NCBI RefSeq assembly: GCF_008000815.1
Contig: NZ_CP042806.1
Location: forward strand, 6,262,001 to 6,326,000
Direction: 5' to 3'
From: Terriglobus albidus
GTDB taxonomy: Bacteria > Acidobacteriota > Terriglobia > Terriglobales > Acidobacteriaceae
DNA length: 64,000 nt
In this document: piece after piece, positions 55,699-63,546 of the stretch
How the letters are laid out: each line of letters begins with the position of its first letter
How positions within the stretch are numbered: position 1 is the first letter of the stretch
Program-made: the position numbers and the translations under genes
The notes under the pieces: generated by a model
Told to the model about the DNA's origin: nothing
The model's database searches: none
The model's input: only the letters and a program-made list of their open reading frames with translations

Positions 55699-55722
55699 AA
55701 ACGCTCCCCGAAGGGAGCGTTT
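55699..55722 (-). terminator. terminator of the transaldolase gene
   Basis: AAACGCTCCC and GGGAGCGTTT form a perfect 10-bp stem with a 4-base loop. On the minus strand the stem is followed by CGTTTTTAAG, a T-rich tail. It lies 18 bases past the stop codon. Confidence 0.88.
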
Positions 55723-55739
55723 CCTGTTCTTGATCACGC

Positions 55740-56732
55740 TTACGCTGTGACCGGCTCGGCGATCTCCTTGAGACGCTTCTCGAGCAGAGCTTCCAGCTCC
55801 TCGAGCGCCTTGGAGAAGCCCTCGATGCCTTCCTTCAGCTTGTCATGAGCCATGCGGTCCTCGGCATGCATCTTCTCGAAGGTAGCCTGATCGATCGTGA
55901 TCTTCTCGATCTCCTGCGCCTTGGCCTTCTCAGCATCCAGCTTCTTCTCGAGCGGTGCGTCCTTGGAGTCCAGCTCTTCGAGCAGCTTGGGCGAGATGGT
56001 CAGAAGGTCGCTTCCGGCCAGCTCAATGATCTCGCCGATGTTGCGGAAGCTGGCGCCCATCACCTGGGTCTTGTAACCGAACTTCTTGTAGTAGTTGTAG
56101 ATGCGGGTAACTGACTGCACGCCGGGGTCATCGGCGCCGGTGTAGTCCTTACCGGTGTCCTTCTTGTACCAGTCGAGGATGCGGCCGACAAACGGGGAGA
56201 TCAGCGTGACCTTCGCTTCGGCGCAGGCAATGGCCTGGTGGAGACCGAAGAGCAGCGTCAGGTTGCAGTGGATGCCTTCCTTCTCCAGCTCCTCAGCGGC
56301 TTTGATACCTTCCCAGGTCGAGGCAATCTTGATCAGGATGCGCTTGCGGCTGATGCCGGCATCTTCATACTGCTTGATGATGTCGTGAGCGACAGCGATC
56401 GTCTTCTCTTTGTCGTAGGAGAGGCGAGCGTCCACCTCGGTCGACACGCGGCCGGGAACGATCTCAAGAATCTTCTTGCCGAAGGCGACGGCCAGCGTCT
56501 TGAAGGCTTCGGCGGCAATCGCCTTATCGTCGGCGTTGGCGCCGGCCTTCTGCTTGGCTTTCTTCAGCACTTCGTCCACGATGTGCGAATAGGCGGGCAT
56601 GATCGCCGCGGCGGTGATCAGGGACGGGTTGGTGGTGGCGTCAGTCGGCTTAAATTTCTCCATCGACTGCATATCGCCGGTGTCGGCTACGACGGTTGTG
56701 TACTGCTTGAGCTGCTCCAAAAGGGTCGCCAT
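55740..56732 (-). CDS. tal: transaldolase
   Basis: A 330-residue enzyme of the non-oxidative pentose phosphate pathway (E. coli TalB type). It has [49 protein letters not shown] and the Schiff-base Lys in [17 protein letters not shown], then [20 protein letters not shown]. It transfers a dihydroxyacetone unit between sedoheptulose-7-phosphate and glyceraldehyde-3-phosphate. GAGGAGAA precedes the ATG at 56732. It is divergent from nrdA. Confidence 0.95.
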   Translation of the reverse strand: MATLLEQLKQYTTVVADTGDMQSMEKFKPTDATTNPSLITAAAIMPAYSHIVDEVLKKAKQKAGANADDKAIAAEAFKTLAVAFGKKILEIVPGRVSTEVDARLSYDKEKTIAVAHDIIKQYEDAGISRKRILIKIASTWEGIKAAEELEKEGIHCNLTLLFGLHQAIACAEAKVTLISPFVGRILDWYKKDTGKDYTGADDPGVQSVTRIYNYYKKFGYKTQVMGASFRNIGEIIELAGSDLLTISPKLLEELDSKDAPLEKKLDAEKAKAQEIEKITIDQATFEKMHAEDRMAHDKLKEGIEGFSKALEELEALLEKRLKEIAEPVTA

Positions 56733-56896
56733 TGGAAAGTTCTCCTCGCACTTTAAGACTACACCTTCCAGAGGAACAGCTGTTGTGGTCCTACCAATAC
56801 ATCGCTCCCCGCTGGAATCCATAGCCCCGCCCACATTTCCACATCGACCGCAATATCTTGGGTTGCTTTCTAATGGATCGCAAGCTACTGTGGAGG

Positions 56897-56980
56897 AACT
56901 TCACGATGTGCAGGGAAAGACCGGTGGAAACCCGGCACTGTCCCGCAACGGTTAAAGTCCGAGCACCTGCCGTGAGGAAT
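56897..56980 (+). ncRNA. compact cobalamin riboswitch upstream of nrdA
   Basis: The plus strand carries the cobalamin aptamer core in compact form: GCAGGGAAAGACCGGTGGAA, ACCCGGCACTGTCCCGCAAC, GGTTAAA, and the B12-box-like AAAGTCCGAGCACCTGCCG. The closing helix is GCAGG (56910-56914) with CCTGC (56966-56970), extended by CACG (56902-56905) with CGTG (56971-56974). The large peripheral extension between the core and the B12 box of the metE copy is missing, so this is a short type. It lies before nrdA-nrdB. Known cobalamin switches ahead of class I ribonucleotide reductase lower its expression when B12 allows the class II enzyme to work. Confidence 0.88.
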
Positions 56981-57038
56981 ACGCAATCATCGTCCCCGCG
57001 GAGGGAATGGCGTGGTCAGCGGCTCAGGTGCCTTTTTT
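56963..57038 (+). terminator. terminator-like hairpin of the nrdA leader, overlapping the aptamer
   Basis: GCACCTGCCG (56963-56972) pairs with CGGCTCAGGTGC (57020-57031, two-base bulge) and is followed by six T residues at 57033-57038. The 5' arm includes the 3' strand of the aptamer's closing helix, so aptamer and terminator cannot both form fully. About 70 bases separate the T-run from the nrdA start. Confidence 0.7.
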
Positions 57039-57108
57039 GCGCTCGCACCCTGGAAGCCCTCCTCTCCCGCCACGACCGCAGAGGCCGGTGACAAGGAGCT
57101 CATGAGCG

Positions 57109-59559
57109 ATGGCCACCCTCTCCACCCATCCCATTTCGCAGACCTCACTGCATGATGTACATCCGGGTTTTCCCGCGCCTGCCTCGGAAACCGCGGTCAT
57201 GCATGTGCGCAAGCGCAACGGCTCGCTGGAGCCGGTCGACGTCAATAAGATCGTGCGTGCGGTACAGCGCTGCGCCCAGGGCCTGAATGGAGTCGATGCG
57301 ATCCGTGTCGCATCGAAGACCATCGGCGGCCTGTACGACGGTGCAACCACCCGGGAACTGGACAAGATTTCCATCGACACCGCCGCGGCGCTGATCGCCG
57401 AGGAGCCGCAATACTCACGCCTGGCGGCGCGCCTGCTGCTGGCCACCATTCACAAAGAGGTGGCCAACCAGAACCTGCACTCGTTCTCGCAGTCCATTGC
57501 TTATGGAAACGCCGAGGGTGTAGTGAACAAGGCGGTTGCCGAGTTTGTGAATACGCATGCCCGCAAGCTGAATCACGCCATCGACGATGAGTTCAGCGAC
57601 CGTTTCGAATACTTCGGCCTGCGCACCGTATATGACCGCTATCTGCTGCGCGACCCCATCTCGCGGAGCGTGATCGAGACGCCGCAGTACTTCTTCCTCC
57701 GCGTCTCTTGCGGCCTGGCCGGCACACCGGCCGAGGCGATCGAGTTCTATCGCCTGATCGCCTCGCACGAGTACATGCCCTCTTCACCGACGCTTTTCAA
57801 CTCCGGCACCAAGCATGCGCAGATGTCGAGCTGCTACCTGCACGACTCTCCTTCAGACTCGCTGGAGTCGATCTACGACGCGTATAAGTCGGTGGCGATG
57901 CTCTCGAAGTTCTCCGGCGGCATCGGCCTTGCCTTCCACCGCGTCCGCAGCGAAGGCTCTCTGATCCGCGCCACCAACGGCCTGAGCAATGGCATTGTGC
58001 CGTGGCTGCGCACCCTGGACTCCTCAGTTGCCGCGGTCAACCAGGGTGGCAAGCGTAAGGGCGCCTGCTGCGTCTACCTCGAGCCCTGGCACGCCGACAT
58101 CGAACAGTTCCTGGAGCTGCGCGACAACACCGGCGATCACGCCCGCCGCACCTACAACCTGAACCTCGCCAACTGGATCCCCGACCTCTTCATGGAACGC
58201 GTGGATGCCGACGGCATGTGGTCACTCTTCGACCCGAAGGATGTTCCGCATCTACCTGATCTCTTCGGCGATGCCTTCAAGGCTTCGTATGAGCAGGCTG
58301 AGGCAGACAAGAAGTATGCGCGCCAGGTGAAGGCCCGCGATCTCTACGCCCGCATGATGCGCACGCTGGCGGAGACCGGCAATGGCTGGATGACCTTCAA
58401 GGATGCCTGCAATGTGAAGTGCAACCAGACCGGCGCTCCCGGCAACACCGTCCATCTCTCGAACCTGTGCACCGAGATCACCGAGGTGAGCAGCAAAGAC
58501 GAGACCGCAGTCTGCAACCTGGGTTCCATCAACCTGGCCCTGTATCTCACTCCAGAAAGCAAGTTCGACTTTGCCAAGCTGGCCGAGACGGTTCGTATCG
58601 CTGTACCGATGCTCGACCGCGTGATCGACATCAACTACTACCCGGTCGAACCCGCAGCGAAGTCCAACGCCAAGTGGCGTCCGGTAGGCCTGGGCCTGAT
58701 GGGGCTGCAGGATGTCTTCTTCCAGATGAAGATCGCCTTCGACTCGCGCGAGGCTCGTGAGCTCTCGCGCAAGATTCAGGAAGAGATCTACTATCACGCT
58801 CTGGTAGCCAGCAATCAGCTCGCTGAGCGTTTCGGCGCTCACGAAGCCTTCGCACAGAGCCGTCTGGCCGAGGGCAAGCTGCAGTTCGATCTCTGGAACA
58901 TCGTTCCTGAAGATACGGCTCGCTGGGACGAGCTCCGCGAGCGCATCAAGCAGTTCGGCGTTCGTAACTCGCTGCTCATCGCCATCGCTCCGACGGCCAC
59001 CATCGCGTCGATCGTCGGTTGCTACGAGTGCATCGAGCCCCAGATCTCCAACCTCTTCAAGCGCGAGACGCTGTCGGGCGAGTTCCTCCAGGTGAACAAG
59101 TACCTGGTCAACGATCTGAAGGAACGCGGCCTCTGGAACGAGGAGATGCGCCAACGTCTGAAGCTGAGCGAAGGCTCTGTACAGGGCATCGACGAGCTGC
59201 CGGATGATCTGAAGCTGGTCTACCGTACTGTGTGGGAGATTCCCATGCGCTCGCTGATCGATATGGCGCGCGATCGCGGAGCCTACATCGACCAGTCGCA
59301 GAGCCTGAATCTCTTCGCCGAAAGCCCGAACATCGGCAAGCTGTCTTCGATGTATATGTATGCCTGGAAGAACGGCATCAAGACCACCTACTACCTGCGC
59401 TCGCGCCCGGCGACGCGTATCGCCAAGACCACCATCCAGGGCTCCAGCGCGCGGCAGACTGCCCCGGCAGCCGCTCCCGTCGCTACCACAACCTACACGC
59501 CCTCTGAGGCAATCGCCTGCTCGCTCGAGAATCCCGAGAGCTGCGAAGCCTGCCAGTAA
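57109..59559 (+). CDS. nrdA: ribonucleoside-diphosphate reductase alpha subunit (class I)
   Basis: An 816-residue enzyme that makes deoxyribonucleotides. The N-terminal ATP-cone (about 30-125, VMHVRKRNGSLEPVDVNKIV) supplies allosteric activity control. The catalytic 10-strand barrel has Cys in HAQMSSCYLHDSP, N452-x-C454-x-E456 in HLSNLCTEITEV, Cys in TAVCNLGSIN and the radical-path YY in TTYYLRSRPATR. The redox-active C-terminal pair is in ESCEACQ. AAGGAG lies at 57093-57098. Its cobalamin riboswitch leader predicts control by B12. Confidence 0.96.
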   Translation: MATLSTHPISQTSLHDVHPGFPAPASETAVMHVRKRNGSLEPVDVNKIVRAVQRCAQGLNGVDAIRVASKTIGGLYDGATTRELDKISIDTAAALIAEEPQYSRLAARLLLATIHKEVANQNLHSFSQSIAYGNAEGVVNKAVAEFVNTHARKLNHAIDDEFSDRFEYFGLRTVYDRYLLRDPISRSVIETPQYFFLRVSCGLAGTPAEAIEFYRLIASHEYMPSSPTLFNSGTKHAQMSSCYLHDSPSDSLESIYDAYKSVAMLSKFSGGIGLAFHRVRSEGSLIRATNGLSNGIVPWLRTLDSSVAAVNQGGKRKGACCVYLEPWHADIEQFLELRDNTGDHARRTYNLNLANWIPDLFMERVDADGMWSLFDPKDVPHLPDLFGDAFKASYEQAEADKKYARQVKARDLYARMMRTLAETGNGWMTFKDACNVKCNQTGAPGNTVHLSNLCTEITEVSSKDETAVCNLGSINLALYLTPESKFDFAKLAETVRIAVPMLDRVIDINYYPVEPAAKSNAKWRPVGLGLMGLQDVFFQMKIAFDSREARELSRKIQEEIYYHALVASNQLAERFGAHEAFAQSRLAEGKLQFDLWNIVPEDTARWDELRERIKQFGVRNSLLIAIAPTATIASIVGCYECIEPQISNLFKRETLSGEFLQVNKYLVNDLKERGLWNEEMRQRLKLSEGSVQGIDELPDDLKLVYRTVWEIPMRSLIDMARDRGAYIDQSQSLNLFAESPNIGKLSSMYMYAWKNGIKTTYYLRSRPATRIAKTTIQGSSARQTAPAAAPVATTTYTPSEAIACSLENPESCEACQ

Positions 59560-59626
59560 TCCAACTCATCCGCCAGTCCTTCTCTCACCCGGGAAGGACT
59601 GGCCCTGTACTCGAAGGAGCCTATCC

Positions 59627-60664
59627 ATGTCTTCGTCTACGTCTTCCGTTGAAGTTCCCGAACATATCCTCGATCCCGGTCTCTGCCTGACCCTGCGCCC
59701 CATGCGCTACCCGGTCTTCTATGACATGTTCCGCGACGGCATCAAGAACACCTGGACCGTGGAAGAGGTCGACTTCTCCACCGATCTGGTCGATCTGCGC
59801 AGCAAGCTCTCCCCGGCCGAGATTCACCTTATCCAGCGCCTCGTCGCCTTCTTCGCCACCGGTGACGCCATCGTCTCCAACAACCTGGTGCTGAATCTCT
59901 ACAAGCACATCAACTCGCCCGAAGCGCGCCTCTATCTCTCGCGCCAGCTGTTTGAAGAGGCTGTGCACGTGCAGTTCTATCTGACGCTGCTGGACAACTA
60001 CATCCCTGATCCCGATGAACGCGCCGCCGCCTTCGCCGCTGTCGAGAACATTCCTTCCATCCACAAGAAGGCTGACTTCTGCATGCGCTGGATGGATTCC
60101 ATCCAGAAGCTCGATCAACTGGAGACGGTAGAGCACCGCCGCCAGTTCCTGCTGAATCTGATCTGCTTCGCCTCCTGCATCGAAGGCCTGTTCTTCTTCG
60201 CCGCGTTTGCCTATGTCTACTTCCTGCGCTCGAAGGGCCTGCTACACGGCTTGGCCTCCGGAACGAACTGGGTCTTCCGCGATGAGAGCGCGCACCTGGA
60301 GTTCGCCTTCGAGGTCGTCAACGTTGTCCGCAACCAGCAGCCGGATCTCTGGGATGCACAACTGGAACAGGACATCGTCGAGATGTTGAAAGATGCCGTG
60401 AACTCCGAGCTGCAGTTCGCCGAAGACCTGCTCTCCGGCGGTGTCGCCGGCCTGAGCGTACGCGATATGCGCCAGTACCTCGAATACGTCGCCGACTCAC
60501 GCGTCGCCCGCCTGGGCATGCAGCCGATCTTCGGCAGCAAGAATCCCTTCGGCTTCATGGAGCTGCAGGACGTGCAGGAACTGACCAACTTCTTCGAACG
60601 CCGCGTCTCCGCCTACCAGATTGCGGTTGCAGGTGAGGTCGACTTCAGCCATGAGGATTTCTAA
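59627..60664 (+). CDS. nrdB: ribonucleoside-diphosphate reductase beta subunit (class I)
   Basis: A 345-residue diiron/dimetal radical subunit. Metal ligands include D80, E111 and H114, in LFEEAVHVQFY, and a second E-x2-H in RDESAHLEFAFEVV. Tyr118 is spaced as the radical tyrosine of class Ia enzymes (E-x2-H-x3-Y). I used ATG 59627, with AAGGAG at 59614-59619. It follows nrdA after 67 bases and ends in a terminator at 60703, making a two-gene operon. Confidence 0.95.
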   Translation: MSSSTSSVEVPEHILDPGLCLTLRPMRYPVFYDMFRDGIKNTWTVEEVDFSTDLVDLRSKLSPAEIHLIQRLVAFFATGDAIVSNNLVLNLYKHINSPEARLYLSRQLFEEAVHVQFYLTLLDNYIPDPDERAAAFAAVENIPSIHKKADFCMRWMDSIQKLDQLETVEHRRQFLLNLICFASCIEGLFFFAAFAYVYFLRSKGLLHGLASGTNWVFRDESAHLEFAFEVVNVVRNQQPDLWDAQLEQDIVEMLKDAVNSELQFAEDLLSGGVAGLSVRDMRQYLEYVADSRVARLGMQPIFGSKNPFGFMELQDVQELTNFFERRVSAYQIAVAGEVDFSHEDF

Positions 60665-60781
60665 AGAAATTGAATGATTGAAGAATGGAATCATTGAATA
60701 ACAAAGCCCTCTCGTAGCGAGAGGGCTTTCTGCTTTTTGCCGTACATTATTCAATTCTCCAATTATTCCTTTATTCAAGTC
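60665..60781. repeat. opposed heptad arrays flanking the nrdB terminator
   Basis: AAATTGAATGATTGAAGAAT on the left and ATTATTCAATTCTCCAATTA on the right are degenerate ATTCAA heptads in inverted orientation, with the terminator between them. They resemble the elements at 35186, 36229/37066 and 38850. Confidence 0.6.
60703..60738 (+). terminator. terminator of nrdA-nrdB
   Basis: AAAGCCCTCTCG and CGAGAGGGCTTT form a perfect 12-bp stem with a 3-base loop, followed by CTGCTTTTTG. Confidence 0.88.
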
Positions 60782-60799
60782 GTGCGCTCTGCGCACGAC

Positions 60800-60844
60800 T
60801 TGACTCATATTGCAAATTGCGATATAAATATTGCGGATTGCAAT
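60800..60844 (+). promoter_or_regulatory. sigma-70 promoter with dyad operator for the XRE regulator
   Basis: TTGACT (60800-60805) and TATAAA (60823-60828) are spaced by 17 bases, a near-consensus promoter. ATTGCAAATTGCGATA (60809-60824) and TATTGCGGATTGCAAT (60829-60844) form an imperfect dyad (12 of 16 matches) lying over the -10 region. This is a likely binding site for the regulator encoded just downstream, giving autorepression. Confidence 0.72.
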
Positions 60845-60848
60845 AGCC

Positions 60849-61376
60849 ATGAAACTGGCAGAGAAAATCCGCTACCTCCGCGAGGTGGAAGGTTCGCTTC
60901 GCGGGATGAACCGGTCGATGACGCAGCAGGAACTGATGCGGGCCATTGAGGCAGAGACCGGAGGCTCACTGAGCCAGAGCTACCTCTCGCAGATCGAGAG
61001 CGGAGCTCGTCCTCACCTCACCAATACAACCAGGCAGGTGCTGGCGAAGTTCTTCAAGGTCCATCCCGGCTATCTGGTGGATGACCCTGAGGGATATCAC
61101 GCTGATCTGCTGTCGGATGCACGGGTGCTGGAGGACAAGGTGGATCTCTGGCTGGTCAGCGGATCTGAGCGTTTCCGGCGCGATCCGGAGCTGCGCGCCG
61201 CGCTGCTGAAGGTGGCACGCAATGATCGCTCCCGGCAATGCCTGCTGTTGCTGGCATCGATTCTCGACACGCCCCACCTGGTCGAGCGGCTGACAGAAAT
61301 TCTGCGGCCGGCAGAGGTGGAGAGGAAACCTGCGAAGCTCGTTCGCAAGAAGACGGCCCGCGGAAGGAAGGAATAA
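60849..61376 (+). CDS. XRE-type helix-turn-helix regulator
   Basis: A 175-residue regulator. The N-terminal HTH (about 1-75) contains MKLAEKIRYLREVEGSLRG, MTQQELMRAIEAETG and LSQSYLSQIESGARP, close to XRE/EspR-like HTH domains. The C-terminal part (80-160, PGYLVDDPEGYHADLLSDAR) is helical and may oligomerise. It ends in a Lys/Arg-rich tail. The NfeD-like gene follows after 2 bases, so it leads the NfeD-flotillin-PspA transcript and probably regulates it. Confidence 0.85.
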   Translation: MKLAEKIRYLREVEGSLRGMNRSMTQQELMRAIEAETGGSLSQSYLSQIESGARPHLTNTTRQVLAKFFKVHPGYLVDDPEGYHADLLSDARVLEDKVDLWLVSGSERFRRDPELRAALLKVARNDRSRQCLLLLASILDTPHLVERLTEILRPAEVERKPAKLVRKKTARGRKE

Positions 61377-61378
61377 CG

Positions 61379-61945
61379 ATGAACTGGGATGTCTTTTATC
61401 TGGTCTGCTTTGGTACCGGCTTGGTGTTGAGCCTGCTGTCCGCGGTCGGTGGTTTTGGACATCTTCATCTGGGACACTTCCACCTCGGCCACTCGGCCGG
61501 CTTGCACCACGGTCATGGAGTCTCCCGCTTCAACGCCTTCACCGTCCTTGCCTTCCTTTGCTGGTTCGGCGGCGCAGGTTACCTGCTGCACCATTACAGC
61601 GCTCTGTTTGCGCCTCTGGTGCTGCTGCTGGCGGCGGGAAGCGGTCTGGTGGGTGCGGCGATTCTGTTCACCTTCTTTGCGAAGGTGCTGTTGCCGCGAG
61701 AGCGGGAGCTGACCGCCGAAGACACAGACGTTCGTGGTGTTACCGGACGGTTGAGCGCAGGCATTCGCGATGGAGGTACCGGTGAGTTGCTGTACACACA
61801 GAACGGCGTGCGTTGCTCGGCGATTGCACGCAGCGCGGATGGACAGCCGTTACCGCGTGGAACCGAGGTGATCGTGCTGCGTTATGAGCGAGGCGTGGCC
61901 TACGTGAGGCCATGGAACGAGCTCCAGCTCGACCGCACGGACTAA
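61379..61945 (+). CDS. NfeD-like membrane protein
   Basis: A 188-residue protein. Hydrophobic segments are near 5-25, 52-70 and 78-100. A His/Gly-rich loop (GHLHLGHFHLGHSAGLHHGH) lies between the first two. The C-terminal OB-fold (about 120-185, VRGVTGRLSAGIRDGGTGEL) is typical of short NfeD proteins that partner with flotillins. The ATG at 61379 is 2 bases after the XRE stop, with AAGGAAGGAA upstream. The His-rich loop could bind metal. Confidence 0.85.
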   Translation: MNWDVFYLVCFGTGLVLSLLSAVGGFGHLHLGHFHLGHSAGLHHGHGVSRFNAFTVLAFLCWFGGAGYLLHHYSALFAPLVLLLAAGSGLVGAAILFTFFAKVLLPRERELTAEDTDVRGVTGRLSAGIRDGGTGELLYTQNGVRCSAIARSADGQPLPRGTEVIVLRYERGVAYVRPWNELQLDRTD

Positions 61946-62061
61946 CTCAAGTTCTTCTACCTGAGCTGCAGAAGAAAAGCTCAATGCCTGCCCGGCCGCA
62001 GCCAGCGACCGTGTGAACGGCAGATCACGCCTTATAACTGGCTATAACTCAAAGGAATGTT

Positions 62062-63483
62062 ATGCCGGATTCGGTATTCATTATTGTTGGACTCATTGCC
62101 GTATCGACGCTGGTTCTTCTGGTCCTTCTGGCCAAGATGTTTCGTAAAGCCGGACCGAACGAAGCCCTGATCGTCTACGGTTTTCGTGGGCCGCGTGTCA
62201 TCAAGGGACACGGCTCGGTGATCTTCCCGCTCGTGGAGAGCTGCCGCGAGCTCTCGCTTGAACTGATGTCGTTCGACGTTGCTCCGCAGCAGGACATGTA
62301 CACCAGGCAGGGTGTCGCCGTCACCGTGGAGGCTGTGGCACAGATCAAAGTACGTAGCGATCAGCAGTCGATCCTTACAGCCGCGGAGCAGTTTCTAACC
62401 AAAACACCCGCACAGCGCGAAGGCCTGATCCGCCTGGTGATGGAAGGTCATCTGCGTGGCATCATCGGTCAGCTGACGGTAGAGCAGATCGTGAAAGAGC
62501 CGGAGATGGTTGCCGACCGCATGCGCTCTACCTGCGCTGAGGACATGAGCAAGATGGGTCTGGAAGTCGTCTCGTTCACCATCAAGGAGGTGCGTGACAA
62601 GAACGAATACATCACGAATATGGGCCGCCCGGACGTTGCCCGTATTCGCCGCGACGCGGAGATTGCCGCAGCCGAGGCCGAGCGCGATACCGCCATCAAG
62701 CGTGCCAATGCCTTACGGGAAGCCGCCATTGCCAAGGCCGCTGCCGACCAGGAGCGTGTGATCGCCGAGACCGCCTCGATGGCCAAACAGGCCGAGGCGC
62801 AACGCGACCTCGACATCCAGAAGGCGCAGTTCACCGAGCAGAGCCGCCGCCAGGAAGCCCAGGCCGACAAAGCCTATGAGCTGCAGACCAATGTCATGCA
62901 GCAGCAGGTGATCGCCGAGCAGGTGAAGGTACAGCAGGTGGAGAAGGAGCAGCAGGTCAAGGTGCAGGAGGCTGAGATCCTGCGTCACGAGAAAGAGCTG
63001 ATCGCGACGGTGCTCAAGCAGTCTGAGATCGAACGGAAGCGCATCGAGAACCTCGCTGCCGCTGAACGTGCTCGTCTGGTTGCTGAGGCCGAAGGCCGTG
63101 CCTCTGCGATTCGTGCTCAGGGTGAAGCCGAGGCTGCCATCATCTTCCAGAAGGGTGAAGCGGAAGCGAAGGCCATGAACGTGAAGGCCGAGGCCTACCA
63201 GGAGTGGACGCAGGCCGCCGTTGTCGACCGCCTGATCTCGAATATGGCTGAGGTGGTTCGCGCCATGAGCGAGCCGCTCTCGAAGGTGGACAAGATCACC
63301 ATCGTCTCCACCGGCGATGGCAACAACGTCGGCGCGAACAAGCTTACCGGCGAGATGACCAAGATCGCCTCGCAGGTGCCGGCTCTGTTCGAAGCCCTGA
63401 GTGGTATGAACCTGAACGACCTGATGAGCAACGTGAAGCAGATGAAGCCTCGCGACAACTCTCAGGGCAACAGCCATGTGTAA
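62062..63483 (+). CDS. flotillin-like SPFH-domain protein
   Basis: A 473-residue flotillin. The N-terminal hydrophobic segment (1-24) anchors it in the membrane. The SPFH domain (about 30-200) contains PNEALIVYGFRGPRVIKGHG and AEDMSKMGLEVVSFTIKEV. The long Ala/Glu/Gln-rich coiled coil (about 200-400) has repeats such as ERVIAETASMAKQAEAQRDL. The end is Gly/Asn-rich. Flotillins organise membrane microdomains. It is in operon with NfeD and PspA genes. AAAGGAA precedes ATG 62062. Confidence 0.93.
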   Translation: MPDSVFIIVGLIAVSTLVLLVLLAKMFRKAGPNEALIVYGFRGPRVIKGHGSVIFPLVESCRELSLELMSFDVAPQQDMYTRQGVAVTVEAVAQIKVRSDQQSILTAAEQFLTKTPAQREGLIRLVMEGHLRGIIGQLTVEQIVKEPEMVADRMRSTCAEDMSKMGLEVVSFTIKEVRDKNEYITNMGRPDVARIRRDAEIAAAEAERDTAIKRANALREAAIAKAAADQERVIAETASMAKQAEAQRDLDIQKAQFTEQSRRQEAQADKAYELQTNVMQQQVIAEQVKVQQVEKEQQVKVQEAEILRHEKELIATVLKQSEIERKRIENLAAAERARLVAEAEGRASAIRAQGEAEAAIIFQKGEAEAKAMNVKAEAYQEWTQAAVVDRLISNMAEVVRAMSEPLSKVDKITIVSTGDGNNVGANKLTGEMTKIASQVPALFEALSGMNLNDLMSNVKQMKPRDNSQGNSHV

Positions 63484-63490
63484 GCTGTAG

Positions 63491-63523
63491 GTCCGCTGAG
63501 CCGCGTTATGCGGCTCAGCGGAC
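63491..63523 (+). other. 14-bp perfect hairpin between the flotillin and PspA genes
   Basis: GTCCGCTGAGCCGC and GCGGCTCAGCGGAC form a perfect 14-bp stem with a 5-base loop. It lies between stop 63483 and the PspA ribosome binding site (AAGGAGG). There is no T-run, so it may protect or process the mRNA rather than end it. Confidence 0.8.
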
Positions 63524-63546
63524 TCCGATGGAAGGAGGAACCCACC

